Under the pieces are notes generated by a model. The model was not told where the DNA came from, did no database searches, and saw nothing but the letters and a program-made list of their open reading frames with translations. This document shows, piece by piece, positions 24,388-35,513 of a stretch of 40,624 nucleotides of DNA. The DNA comes from Circinella minor (lineage: Eukaryota; Mucoromycota; Mucoromycetes; Mucorales; Lichtheimiaceae): assembly GCA_016758965.1 (NCBI GenBank), contig JAEPRB010000313.1, forward strand, positions 1 through 40,624, written 5' to 3'. The translations under genes and the position numbers were made by a program. Position 1 is the stretch's first letter. Each line of letters begins with the position of its first letter.

Positions 24388-25392
24388 GTTTTGAGACAAG
24401 TGGAAAAGTAACGAAAAAAAAAGGTATGTGGAAGAAAAAAGTAAATAAAAAGAGAAAAAAGTGTATGTGTGTGTGTGTGTGTGAGTATATACAGGGACAA
24501 AATAACAATTGGTGATGAATGCTTTAGCGTTGTTTTTCACATGTTTCTCACACGGAAGAAGAACTTCTATTCGCTTATTAGATACTTTTTTTTTGTACAA
24601 CTTGACATATAATGCCTTTATTTTATGGAAAAATGATCTCGCGATCCCATAAATGTTCAACCACACATCGGAACTTAATTTTTCATGTTTGCCCTGATTT
24701 GATGACTGATGAACTATATAACAAACTACTACAACGGATATTCGCGGAAAGGAAATAAAAAAAACCTTTCAAATTAGTAAGTTAGTTATAGGAATATGTA
24801 TGCTTCAGACTAATAAGCTCCTATATCTACAATTTGAATGTTCAGGAACTATATATTACAAAGGGACACAATGAAATATATATATTTTTTGGAAAAGAAA
24901 ATCTATTGATTCATGACTAAAAGCAGACAAAATTGCAACCATGGAAATGAATTTTATGCATGAATCCTCCATAAATGAAAAAAAAAATTATTTGGAGCCA
25001 CTGATACCCACGAGAGCATAGGACTTTTTGTTGAAAAACAAAAGTCTCAATAAACCTTCCAAATATCCTATAGAGTGGTCGCAATAAGACAATATAACCA
25101 AATTACGGTACATTCAAAGTGGAAGCAGTCAAAGTGAAGTAATATGAATGACCTTTAGTTGAATCTGGGAAATCAATCAATAATGAAAGCAAATTTTACA
25201 AATATTTATTATAAATGATAATTATCTCATTGAGAAATGTATTGTAATTTCTTTTTTAATAATAATTATTTACTTCTGCCCTCCCACTCCCCTTTCTTTT
25301 CTCTTTACACATTTTTTTTATTTCTATAAGAATAGTAAGTTCTACATATTTTATTCATTCAAATTATCCAATAAATAGCCAATATAAATCCA
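24388..25392. other. Intergenic region upstream of transposon A
   Basis: Presumed promoter of the dehydrogenase gene (minus strand), including a (CA)n tract near 24463-24482, then about 700 bp with no recognisable gene up to the transposon target-site duplication. Confidence 0.5.
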
Positions 25393-25400
25393 ATTTTATT
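25393..25400. repeat. Target-site duplication of transposon A, left copy (ATTTTATT)
   Basis: The 8 bp directly left of the terminal inverted repeat are ATTTTATT and are identical to the 8 bp directly right of the opposite end (31117-31124). Two identical 8-mers at exactly the inverted-repeat borders are the expected footprint of transposase-mediated insertion. Confidence 0.85.
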
Positions 25401-25423
25401 GGCGGGGATAACATGAGTGAGGC
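25401..25423 (+). repeat. Left terminal inverted repeat of transposon A
   Basis: 23 bp: GGC, two variable bases, GGATAACATG, two variable bases, TGAGGC. It pairs with 31116-31094 with four mismatches, all in the two variable doublets. Confidence 0.85.
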
Positions 25424-25629
25424 GTGAACTTCCAATAAAAAAAGGTTTTGACGATTTATGTCTGCCAATGAAACTACACTTTGACTACGTGTGTAACAAT
25501 TGAGAAAATAGGTTCAGCTGTATATGTTGATAGCCTTTCTACTCTGGCTTTAAATTAAACATTGAGTTACTGCATAATAAACGTTTCATCTTTGTCAAAA
25601 GACCCTTATTACTAATAATATAACTCAAT

Positions 25630-28600
25630 ATGTTTCCAACAAAAAACCAAACTCAAAAAAAATTATTGCTTCCAAACGAAAAAGGTCCTGGCAGACCAAA
25701 AGGAACTAAGAATTCACCTAATCACAATGCAGGACGTCCAAAAAACAAAAAAACTGGAAGGGGTGACCCTAACCAACTCAACATACAAAACATGCTTCAG
25801 CGTGCCATTAAGCAGCCTACTGCTACAGATCTAGATGAATCAAACGTGGTAATTCAAAATGAATCCCTTGATCAATCTCCCTGTGCAAATGTACAGCAAT
25901 CGAATGTAGAGATTCAAAATGAATCGGAATCTTCTAACACAATACTTCAGGCAACAATTGAGACTGAAGAACGTGTTATCTCACCACCTGTCGAAGAATT
26001 AATGCTACTTAGTCAACTCATGGAAAATAGCAACAAAGAAAACATTGACAGCACTATCCAACTTACGCCGTTACCTGATGAGGATGATAATATATATGAC
26101 CATGAGCCAATTCCCGAGGAGAACGCCAAGGAAGAAGAACAGACCTCAGGTGTGATACAAGACTATTTGCTTGGTCTTCAAAAACGTTTCAGAGAGCAGG
26201 GTACACCAAAGGAGTACAGAGACGGTCACTTTTGGATATATCCCAAAGATCCGTTTTTTGTTTTAATGCACAATCTCGATCCAACCGATTTATACAAACC
26301 ACGGGTTTTTCTTTGGTTTCCCCACATGCTATCTAAAAATCTTATAACGCTTAAATGTCCTATTCACAAGGACGAAAAATTAAAGAACAATGGATATCAA
26401 AAAGATCCATGCACACGTCGAGTTGTTGACCATGATGGGTATGCCTATTTTATAACTTAAAATGTGATTTATTTATTTATTTTTTTGAATATTTACTGAT
26501 TGAAATTATAATAAATAACAATAGTTGTTTTTACATAATGGGCTACCGTTATTATTGTGCCAAGTGTAAAAAGTCATTTGTTAGCCATGATTCAGAAATT
26601 ATCCGCCAATTACCTGAAATGCTTCAATGTGAATACCCTGGCTATATGACCCATCGTAGTGGGCTGTCAAAACCAGTTGGTGATCTTTATCGCTCATGCG
26701 TGCAAAATTCTGTTGGACCTAAGCGTTTCAGCAAAATTCTTAGAGAAATGCACATGTTAAAATATTCAAGACGTCGGCTACAGTATCTTCAAGCTATTTT
26801 TTTTCGACGTAAATATCCAACTTTAGAACAAAAACCTATTGTTTCATTCTCTCAATTTGACGATCGGCTTAAATATGCAGGACATTTGCCATCACCACAG
26901 TACTTACGATCATTTTACACTTCATTTATTGGCGAAATGCGGCACCTTATGGACAAGCAAATGCAAGCCCTTGATGGTATTTATCTTAAGGGTGACCACA
27001 CTTTCAAAATTATTAAGCTTATGAATAAAGCAAATGGGCAGCCTGTTTTTGCTGCACTTTATACTCTATTAAATGAGTACGAAGAAGTGCGTTTACAATA
27101 CCTTGTGCCCAACAAATCCATGGAACATTTACGATATGCTTTTACAGCTATGAGAGATGCATATGAATTGTATGGTTATCAACAGCCTCAGATATTTTTT
27201 ACGGATAATGTAACTGGCGAACAAAACTTCCTCAAGAACATTTTCCCATCACTTTCACAAGGTGTTACTCCAATTACAGAAAAAGAACCATCTCAAATAT
27301 CTGAACCAGAGATTTTTCCAGTTTTGGAATTACCCAAGGACCAAGTCGTTGTCAAATGCATTTATACCTATCAACAAATTGAAGACAGTATCAAGACTTT
27401 TCTCGAACAAGGACAATCGCATATAATTGATGGTAAGGTTGTGTATGATCAAAGAGCAATTGGTTATGACTGTGAATGGCCGGTTGACAGACGTACTGGT
27501 TACCAAGGCAAAGTCGCCACCATACAAATTGCAGATGATCATACTGCTTTGGTATGTTGTGTCAGTCATATTGATCAATTGCCGCCATCGTTGTGTGCAC
27601 TTTTGGAGAGCAAATCTATTATGAAAATTGGTCGTAGTGTTAATCCGGATTTGAACAAGACAAAACGTGATTTCAAAACTCCATGTAATGGTGGATATGA
27701 GCTTGGCAGTTTTTGCAGAAGTCAAGGAGTGATTAAGGATGGGCGAATGAGTTTGAAAAAGATTTGCGAAGCAGTGCTGAATCGCACTTTAAGAAAGGAT
27801 AATGAGGTACGCCTTGGCAATTGGGATGCGGCACGACTTTCTGAAGATCAGATCAATTATGCAGCTCTGGATGCATGGGTGTCATTGAAAATTTTTCAGG
27901 AAGTAAAAAGTCATGGAGTAATAGGAGCAAGTATTTCTAAGCCAATTTGTCCAGGTAATGTTTTAGCTATTTATAATATATACTGTAGTTTATCAAAGGA
28001 ACTGTCACTTACAGTATAATAAAATACTTTCAGAACAAGCTATTTCATACAACCCAGGAGGAAGACTTAGCGATGCTGCGGCTTATGGTGAAATTGCAGA
28101 ACAAACTAGCGATTTGAATGGTCAAGGTTTGAAAAAAAATGAAGCTATTGTAACTGTTAAAAAAGTTTGTATCAAAGGTGCGATGGTAAAAGCTCATAAC
28201 AAATGCTTAAGAGACTTTGGAAAACCCCCATTTAAAATGATTGTCCGCATTAATGAACTTCGTACGTATCGAAAAGTGGAAGTTGATCAAGAAGAACCTA
28301 CAAATAGTATAGAGCAACAGTGTCTATCAGTGCAGACAGAATCGAGCGACAATCACATAAGCACAGCAGAAGATGGTAGGTATTTTATATTTCGAGATAG
28401 AAGATACAAGCTAATATATAAATTTATGTATATTGTATACTAATAAATATTATTATTAAAATACAGAGTGTATATACTCTAACGATGTTAATGACGTTGA
28501 CGAAGAAACAGATGAACTATTAGATAGTACTAATATTGATGGGTATAATAATGAAGATAATGAACTGGTGTCTATGACTGTGGATGAACGAAGCAAAGAA

Positions 28601-30871
28601 TTCGGCCAACAGCAATTTTTGGAGTTGGAAAGAGCAAATAATAATAAGTCACAGTTGGAGCAGAAGCAGAAAGAACCCACCCATTCAAGAATATTAAAAG
28701 ATGTTTTCCACTTAATGGACATTCTAAAAATTTCGCAAAAGCATGGCTTATCCAAAGTTTTCAAAAGGGCTTTTCGAGATACCCTATTTATTATTGATGA
28801 TGGTGACAAGGAACTGGTCAGTAACATTTTGATTAAACAAGGGACAACATGGAATAAAAAACTTGCTGAAAGTCCAGATTGGATATTCCGGAGAGTTCGA
28901 CGTACGTTTCAAACTTAAAATAAGCATGCCTGTATATAGAATCAAATATAATAACACACTTTTCTATTTGTTGTAGGCGTTGTGCCACCCCCAAAAGTAC
29001 TGTATAATGCAGTAAAAGATCTGTTTGAAACATACGGTCCTCTTTTGTGTGCCAGGACAGGTCGTCCATTATTCGATTATGATAATTGGAGACAGGCCAG
29101 AAATATTCTCACTACTATCCATTTAGGTCATGTTTCAGATCCACCAGGTGTTCCTTTTTATTTTTCTATGGGAACTGACAAGGATGGTCTTACTCTCTAT
29201 CGCTGTAGTCGTGGTACAAATTCCTTGGAGGGTGGTATTCACCAGAATCTGATTCGAAGATTTGGATCATTTGGTGCGAGTGTTGAACTTATGGAAGCTG
29301 CATTGGCTGATTATCGTTTAAGACATAATATTGATGTATGTTGTATTATATATTGTATTTAATATATTAATGTGTAAAATAGTATGGAAATGAATTTATT
29401 TATTTTACATTTTTTTACAGGTTGGGACAGCAAACAGATACGGTCGTGTACATATTGGACACTACGACCCATGGATAACCCAGCATATTAATGATTTAGA
29501 AATTTCGCTTGGATTATCTGTTACATATAACGAACCCTTAGTACATCAGCAAGCACTGCAGCTCGTTTCGTCGGGAGAGGAATTTGGTATATCCAGACTA
29601 CCATCGAGTGCAATGAAATCATTTGGAATTAGAGAATCTACATTACCAGAAAAAAATACCATCCATATGTCAACATCATTGAATATTGCGACCTTGCTAA
29701 TGATAAATAGATCAACGTTGCAAACAAAAGGTGCGCAGTATAAATTTATTGCCATGCGACAGAAAGCAGCTCACGCGATTGTACCAGTTCATACCACTGA
29801 AGAAGAAGTTTTATTTAATGAACTATTACTCAAACATTTTTCTGAGCATAAAACAAAAACAATTGATTATACAGAATTTACAAAGATCTGGTCCCAGAAT
29901 GTTGACGGAATTACTATTTTTTACAAAACACTTGAGCATATGCGTAATTATTATCATGCTTGGAAAGAGAAAGATAACATTAGGCAGTCAATCTACAATA
30001 ATAAAGAGGAGATCAATAAAGCGAGAGATGCTATTTACTCCCCAATACGAAAACGATCAGCTCCATCCCCAAAACAACCAACACCAACCAAACATATTCG
30101 GGTAGAACAAAGCGTTCAAATACCAGTCCCGTTAGCATCAGCAATATCATATCCGTCATCTCAACTACCACCATCCCTATCTGAAAAAGCACCTATACCG
30201 ATATCATCTGCACCATCTGCTCCTCGTATTATTTCTCAACCAGTTAACATTGCTTTAAGAAACAACATACATTATAATTTGGTTCCTTTGCACATACAGT
30301 CAATACATAATAATACAGGTAATCATAAAAATCTCTACTATTGGACATGGTAGCTTGGTTTTATCTTGTATCATTATTTTAAAATGTTTGTTGGTTAACA
30401 CAAATGGGATGCTTCATATACATGGGAGTGACATGACATCAGTTGCAGACACCAACAATAATATATGAACAATAATATATGAACATTACTATAGAAGGAT
30501 TAGTACAACCACCATCCATACAAGCTCATCCTCCGCAAATGTATTCTCATCAGCAAATATACCAACAAGTTCATTTACAACGTTCTTATCCACAACAAAA
30601 TTATTCACAATATCAATACACCTATCCGCAGCAGCAAATTTATTCACAACAACATCTTCCTCAACTACACCCTCCTCAACAATTTTCTCCTTCTATTCAG
30701 CAACAGATTATTCCGATCAATAATAATATCACTGGTACTAGTAATACAAATTTAAAAGCCGGTTTGCCTAAATATCGTCAAAAATCAGCATGCTCCTTGT
30801 GTGGCTATACTAACTGCAATGGCAAATACAATCGTCGGTTATGCAAAAACGTTGATAATAACCAGTCATAA
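25630..30871 (+). CDS. Transposase-like protein: AT-hooks, DUF6729-like Zn domain, DDE core with embedded DEDDy exonuclease, 1549 aa
   Basis: Exons: 25630-26438, 26525-27954, 28034-28375, 28467-28901, 28977-29335, 29421-30318, 30495-30871; total 4650 nt, all phases close and there is no internal stop. In order: two GRP AT-hook cores (21-23 and 35-37, KGPGRPKGTKN); an acidic linker; a DUF6729-like metal-binding domain (C243, H246, C281, C284; CTRRVVD, GYRYYCAKCKKSF); an RNase-H-like core with D427 in LKGDHTFKI and D497 in IFFTDN; a complete 3'-5' exonuclease (D585/E587 in IGYDCEW, D645 in NPDLNK, Y715 and D719 in YAALDAW, the DEDDy pattern of WRN/RNase D); an acidic/Gln-rich linker; then E1090 in RGTNSLEGGIHQ, the likely third DDE residue. 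The tail has KFIAMRQKAAHAIVPVHT, a Pro/Gln-rich region and a knuckle C1524-x2-C-x4-C-x8-C1541. The predicted role is DNA cut-and-paste with end trimming; this is inference. The last intron is the least certain; without it the protein would end near residue 1435. Confidence 0.8.
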
Positions 30872-31029
30872 ATATATAAAGCACTTCTATATTACATCAC
30901 GTATACTCTATTTATAGTTTTATAAATTTATATTCTCAATTACTTTGTTATACTTTTTTATGAATAAATACATTTCTCATTATTTTATATAAAAAAATAT
31001 GTTTTGCAATAAGTCGCAAGTATAAATTG

Positions 31030-31064
31030 AAAAAGTACCCTGAAGCTTCGCTTCAGGGTACTTT
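31030..31064. repeat. Perfect 16-bp-stem hairpin near the right end of transposon A
   Basis: AAAAGTACCCTGAAGC is followed by the 3-base loop TTC and then its exact reverse complement. It lies between the transposase stop and the right terminal repeat, 51 bp from the element end. No matching copy was seen in the left end. It may be a transcription or 3'-end processing signal, a cruciform recognised by the transposase, or a small foldback insertion. Confidence 0.85.
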
Positions 31065-31093
31065 TCCAAAAAATTAATTAATTAATTCCCTCA

Positions 31094-31116
31094 GCCTCAG
31101 ACATGTTATCCGAGCC
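31094..31116 (-). repeat. Right terminal inverted repeat of transposon A
   Basis: Read on the minus strand: GGCTCGGATAACATGTC then TGAGGC. It pairs with 25401-25423 at 19 of 23 positions. Confidence 0.85.
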
Positions 31117-31124
31117 ATTTTATT
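31117..31124. repeat. Target-site duplication of transposon A, right copy (ATTTTATT)
   Basis: Identical to 25393-25400 and abuts the right terminal repeat with no gap. Confidence 0.85.
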
Positions 31125-31754
31125 TTGACCTACATCAATATACTCAACCCTCTTACCACTGTGACCTCAAACTTGGAGTTAGAAGGCAAGGATCAACTTA
31201 AAGAACAGATTTTTGTTCGTTCGACGCATACTTCTTTCCCTTGATGGATATTTAGCCCTACTACCAAGTGGACCTTTGGGTCTCTTTTTCAGTAACCAAG
31301 AGAAGGTAGAGCGATTTGTAACTCTTATGTTCAGATGTGTTTAGTTTAAACAATTGATCAAGCTCTTTAATTGTCTTTATATGATGAGTCGTGTGTTCTT
31401 CCTAGTTGTTGTCTTCTTGGTCGATGGTAAGTTGTAGATTTTTCTGTGAAACTATAAAAATATGTATGTAAATTAATTAATAATAAAAAATTTACACTTT
31501 TATATTTAATTCTAAAAAATAATATGAAATGCTCTGTTTAATTGTATATCCTCTCATCTGTATATGTGATATGATTATACTTGTATCACATTAATAAAAA
31601 CAACAGATATATATATGGTATGTTTTACTATTGATAATATAGAAGGTGACAAGTTCCACTTGTTGTGAAAACAAACAATTTGGAAATCCTAGGGTTGCAA
31701 ATTCAGGGGCTTAACTATAGTTGGCTAAAAATAATAATTTAATAAACTAAAGTT
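31125..31754. other. Spacer between the two transposons, no gene seen
   Basis: About 630 bp of unassigned sequence. The part near 31152-31180 matches, in inverted orientation, a segment near 18926-18956 (CCAAGTTTGAGGT followed by CAC, one base, GTGGTA), suggesting a dispersed repeat. No open frame with recognisable motifs. Confidence 0.45.
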
Positions 31755-31757
31755 TTA
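31755..31757. repeat. Target-site duplication of element B, left copy (TTA)
   Basis: TTA directly precedes CACCATGGG at the left end, and TTA at 38115-38117 directly follows CCCATGGTG at the right end. A 3-bp duplication is typical of the CACTA superfamily. Confidence 0.65.
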
Positions 31758-31798
31758 CACCATGGGAAATTTTTGGCACATTTGGCACATTTGGCACA
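31758..31798 (+). repeat. Left terminal inverted repeat of element B with iterated TTTGGCACA
   Basis: CACCATGGGAAA followed by three TTTGGCAC units. It pairs with 38114-38074 on the opposite strand at 38 of 41 positions. Iterated short motifs at CACTA ends are normally transposase-binding sites. Confidence 0.85.
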
Positions 31799-32021
31799 AA
31801 AGTTTTAATAAAAAAGGAAAAGGAATCAAAAAAAAAATCGTAAGAGCAGAAGGTCAAAATTTATTGAAATTGGTAAAGTTGAAAGGGAATAGTGATACAA
31901 AGAAAGAGAATAGTGAAGATGTCGAGTCTACTTTGGGACATTTGGCACATTTGGCACATTTGGCACAAAAGTTTTGATAAAAAAGGAAAATGTTTTTTTT
32001 GTAAGGGAGGAAGGTCAAAAT
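31773..32021 (+). repeat. Direct duplication of the left subterminal region of element B
   Basis: The roughly 88-bp block 31773-31860 (TTTGGCACA units, AAAAGTTTTRATAAAAAAGG, then a GTAAG-GG/AG-AAGGTCAAAAT tail) recurs at 31932-32021 with a few changes. The left end therefore carries a second, internal array of the same putative binding motif. Confidence 0.8.
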
Positions 32022-32065
32022 CATAGGATGATAGTTAGTTGTGGAGAAGATTTTGAGGATGGAGT

Positions 32066-35000
32066 TTAAATATTGCTGATATCCCCCAGAGGAATATCAC
32101 CTGGTATCATTTCTGGGAAAACCACGTAATAGTGGCCATCATGCAATGAGGACTTAAGTAAGCCTGCATTACTCTTTAGATTCTTGGTATGGGTGACGTA
32201 AAGTTTGTCTGCACTACTTGTATTTCTACTTGTCCGAAAACCAAATGGGACACCCTTTTTTGTTCCTCATGTACCATATTCCATCATCCTAATGTTGCCA
32301 TAAACTTTCACCAAACATAGGGGATGCTCAATGCCTAAAATTATAAAAAAGGTAAGTAATCTATTTATATATGTGTATGTTTTACATTTACTGGTATGAA
32401 ATCGTACCCTCATAGGTGTGTGTGAAAAACAGCAATAGGTCTCCAAAGAACATTCCCAAACCAGATGTAGTTGGCATTATCAATTTAACCAAAGTATCCA
32501 GTTTTTTTGCTGTGCTTGGGTATTCTTGACAACAGAATATGATATCACCTTTTAGCAATTGTTTTCCGATGCGAATGTTGTTGTCTAGGACACTGTGAAG
32601 TACTCGGTCATCGCGAAACTGGTAATGCCAATAATTTGTCAAGTATTCAATAAGATTATATTTTGTGTTATAGTCAGTGACACTTGCTATATGGTGGTTC
32701 CATAAAATCATTTCGTCATGTTCTTCATATTCATCAGGTACGAGATACTGGTTTGCTGGGAGCTCACCTATTGGATCATCGCTCTTATATACATGCTCAA
32801 AATTACGCATAATTAACTGATGTTTAATTATCTTGGCAGCGTTGGCTTCAGGTCGGACACGAAGTTTTATATGCCGTTTGAAAAATCCTATATTGTGCAA
32901 ACAGATAGTAAGTATATATTTAATGTAGCAATGGGGTATTTAGTAATAATATACTAACCAATTGGGCGCTCTGCCGATTGTGTACTGTAACCACGCAAGG
33001 GGCCAAGCTTTTCAATAATGTCATGGAAGTGACGAAGTAAGTGAAAATTCACTGTATATAAATTGTGATCCATTTTATTCTTCATATGTAGGTGCCAGGC
33101 ATGCAAGTGTCTAAATATAATCAAATTATTGGTTAATTTTATTAACATTCAATAAACAAATAAAAAAATTTACACTTACTTTTTTATATTAGAGTGATCT
33201 TCTCTGTCAATTTCCCATTGTAAGGACAAGGTACATCCTATTACAAGAGCCATTAAAGCTTGGACCTGATCTGAATATCGACCATATTCTTCTACTAGCT
33301 GCTCAAACACAAGTGTTGGGACTATTATCTGAAGGAACATAATCCAGTCGACAGAACGCATAAGGCCTGCCTTTTTTGAAACGTCTATCAATGAAATAAG
33401 TATGTTAATAAAAGTTGATAAATTAATTTAACATACAGGTATACATAAAAAAAATATATACATACCTCTAAATGCTCCTTCAAAAATTCTAGATGGTATT
33501 GTTGATCCTGAATCAACAATCGCCCTACCTATATTTGAACAGGGTCTATTGTGAAGTTTGATCGTCGAATTCATGTCTGTTGCGAAGTTTCTGGTGATTA
33601 TATCCCACCGCTTTCTGGTAACGTTGGCCCCAATGCAATGCATTTCATCCAACCCAAAAAAGCTGTACCCGTGGAAAGATTTTAATTGACCAAATTTAGG
33701 TGCCTTCTTGATACTGAAGTCCTATATTACAATACAAGCAAAAAAAGTCAGTAAACGAAAAAGGTTAATTATTCGTTAATGTTACTTAAACTTACTGGCA
33801 TTCCTCATACAAACTCATCATCTGTTCTTGGCTCGGACATGGCGATTGTTCCAGGGTAGTAATGACCACGTCCTTTACCAGCGGGACTAATTTCAGATGT
33901 TGTTATTATGCGACATTGCCTACATCCATATTCGGAATTATTCCCGGTATGGTGCGCGATCTCCTGGCATCCTATCAAGTCCCTGAAGCTAAGAGCAAAT
34001 GTACCTTTACATGAATTAGGCCACCTTCACAATATATATTCATACCAGCATTCTCAAGAACAAAAAGCTCTCTCAAAAGTGGTGTGAGGAAACTATATAT
34101 GTTGCCTGTATGATCCGCGGGAATGATTGCCACTTGCATCATGTGCTTCGTCTTGTATCTACATAATTGAAGATATGTGTAAGTTTTAGTAATAGTGATA
34201 TATTTTTTTATAAAGAGATTTTAGTCACTGATAGTTACCTTTCCTTTGGTGCTAGACTTAATAATACAAGATGCACAATCGTCATTCTCGAGTTTCCACT
34301 TCCCTTGAATAGTGTGAAACCATCAACAAATAGAGACACTGCAAGAGACAAGTTCGTTTTGGTTTGGTTTTGGAAAAGATGGGCTTTTTGTGTTCTGTAC
34401 ACGGTACCATCAGTTATATCTGTCAGTACTTCTTCTCCTGGTTCCAATGATTGCAACGTCACTGTATCTAGTATAGATTTGCAGATATCGTTGTCTGCAA
34501 TCATGTATGACAGCTGTCGTCTGAGTGGGAGGTATGACATGGATGCAACCAGTTTTCCACTGGAAAGAAATTGTTCTTTTCCACATGAGCAGTCATCTAT
34601 CAAATTAGGTGGGAAGAGTCAACAATGACCTGGTCAAATGCGGTATTCGGTTTCCTGGAGGTTAAACATTTTTTCTAAATGCGCTTCACTTTTTGCTGGT
34701 GAAAACAATGGCTTTCTGTCTATATATTTTTCAAGTAAGTTAAATAACATATTATGTAAAGTGAGTTGACGAATCTTAAACAAACAAATCTTACTAAAAC
34801 TATCATCCACAATCCATTCGTTTAACATTGATAATAACAATGTGTAGGCATCACGTCTGACATTATGTTCCTGGATCCAGCTGTACAATTCAAAGCTCTT
34901 TTTCTCATGTTTATCAAGTGGGACAGTTCCCTGGACCATCTCTTCAAAAGGAATGTTGGTACAGAGCGGAAGCTCTTTATCCCAAGGATCAACATAAAGG

Positions 35001-35513
35001 CCTTCTTCTTTATCATTATCTACTTGATCCATTGGCTCAACAGCGATGACCTCTTGTTCTGATGTATTTCTTTGACCATCGTCATCTTTATTGTCGCTAT
35101 TATCATTGTAGTTATCATCCATTGCAAAATCATCATCGTCGGTCATATGATGATCATCATCATCATAGTTGTCCGCGTATGGTTGTTGTGCAAGAGCAGG
35201 CGGACTGTTCCTGAAATCGTACTCGATCATGTCATCGTCATGCATGTCTTGGTTAAATGTTTCTTGCATCATGCTCATAACACTGGGATCCATGTCAAGT
35301 GCATTAGGGAGTACTTCAGGGTCCTCGTTCATAGGCATGTATTGCTGAATTTCGCCATCTAAATAAGTATTATAAATTTATAAGAACAACTAACCATAAC
35401 ATAATTTCACTAAGCTATATTTACATACCGCATGCTGCAACATGTGCATTATATCGCGTTCTCAGCTGATCGACACCGCACATCATACAGGTAATAAGTT
35501 TGGGATTAGGCAT
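32066..35513 (-). pseudogene. Broken Tnp2-like CACTA transposase gene, 8 exons
   Basis: Reconstructed exons (minus): 35513-35429, 35358-34239, 34158-33796, 33721-33466, 33384-33180, 33110-32959, 32887-32408, 32334-32066. The product starts MPNPKLITCMMCGVDQ, a Cys2-His-Cys finger (CxxC...H...C), then a long acidic Asp-rich linker. The Tnp2 region has SLAVSLFVDGFTLFKGSGNS (family DGF...SG motif), HMMQVAIIPADHTGNIYSFL, EYGCRQCR, HGYSFFGLDEMHC, RSVDWIMFLQIIVPTLV, LGPLRGYSTQSAERPIG and a C-terminal domain ending YYVVFPEMIPGDI. Breaks: in-frame TGA at about 34634, a second TGA about 15 nt further on, TGA in DEFV-GMP (near 33805), TGA in EYGT-GTKK, and a 1-nt loss in exon 3 near 33980 (reading ...HLLLASG then DLIGCQE). 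All four stops are TGA. The gene cannot make full-length transposase as it stands. Confidence 0.85.

Larger units (their letters stand above)
25401..31116 (+). mobile_element. DNA transposon A (5716 bp) with 8-bp target duplication
   Basis: Left end reads GGC-GG-GGATAACATG-AG-TGAGGC. The right end, read inward on the minus strand, is GGC-TC-GGATAACATG-TC-TGAGGC: 19 of 23 positions match. Identical 8-bp direct repeats flank these ends exactly. The single gene inside (25630-30871) encodes a DDE-type transposase-like protein with an inserted exonuclease and has no visible disabling change. A 229-bp left leader and a 245-bp right trailer frame the gene; the trailer has a strong hairpin 51 bp from the end. 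8-bp duplications are made by hAT, KDZ (Kyakuja-Dileera-Zisupton) and some other superfamilies. The ends do not look like hAT (no CAG start), and I see no KDZ CxC domain, so I leave the superfamily open. Confidence 0.85.

Noticed and set aside
25401..31116. Assignment of transposon A to hAT or KDZ
   Set aside because: The 8-bp duplication fits both, but the ends lack the hAT CAG start, no hAT dimerisation motif was seen, and no KDZ CxC zinc domain was recognised; left unclassified.
31030..31124. Helitron 3' end (hairpin near a terminus)
   Set aside because: No CTRR terminus follows the hairpin, the element has inverted repeats and an 8-bp target duplication, and no Rep/helicase motifs are present.
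32066..35513. TGA recoding (readthrough or selenocysteine) to keep the Tnp2-like gene functional
   Set aside because: TGA is used as a normal stop elsewhere, a 1-nt frameshift also breaks the gene, and the neighbouring second gene is broken too; decay is simpler.
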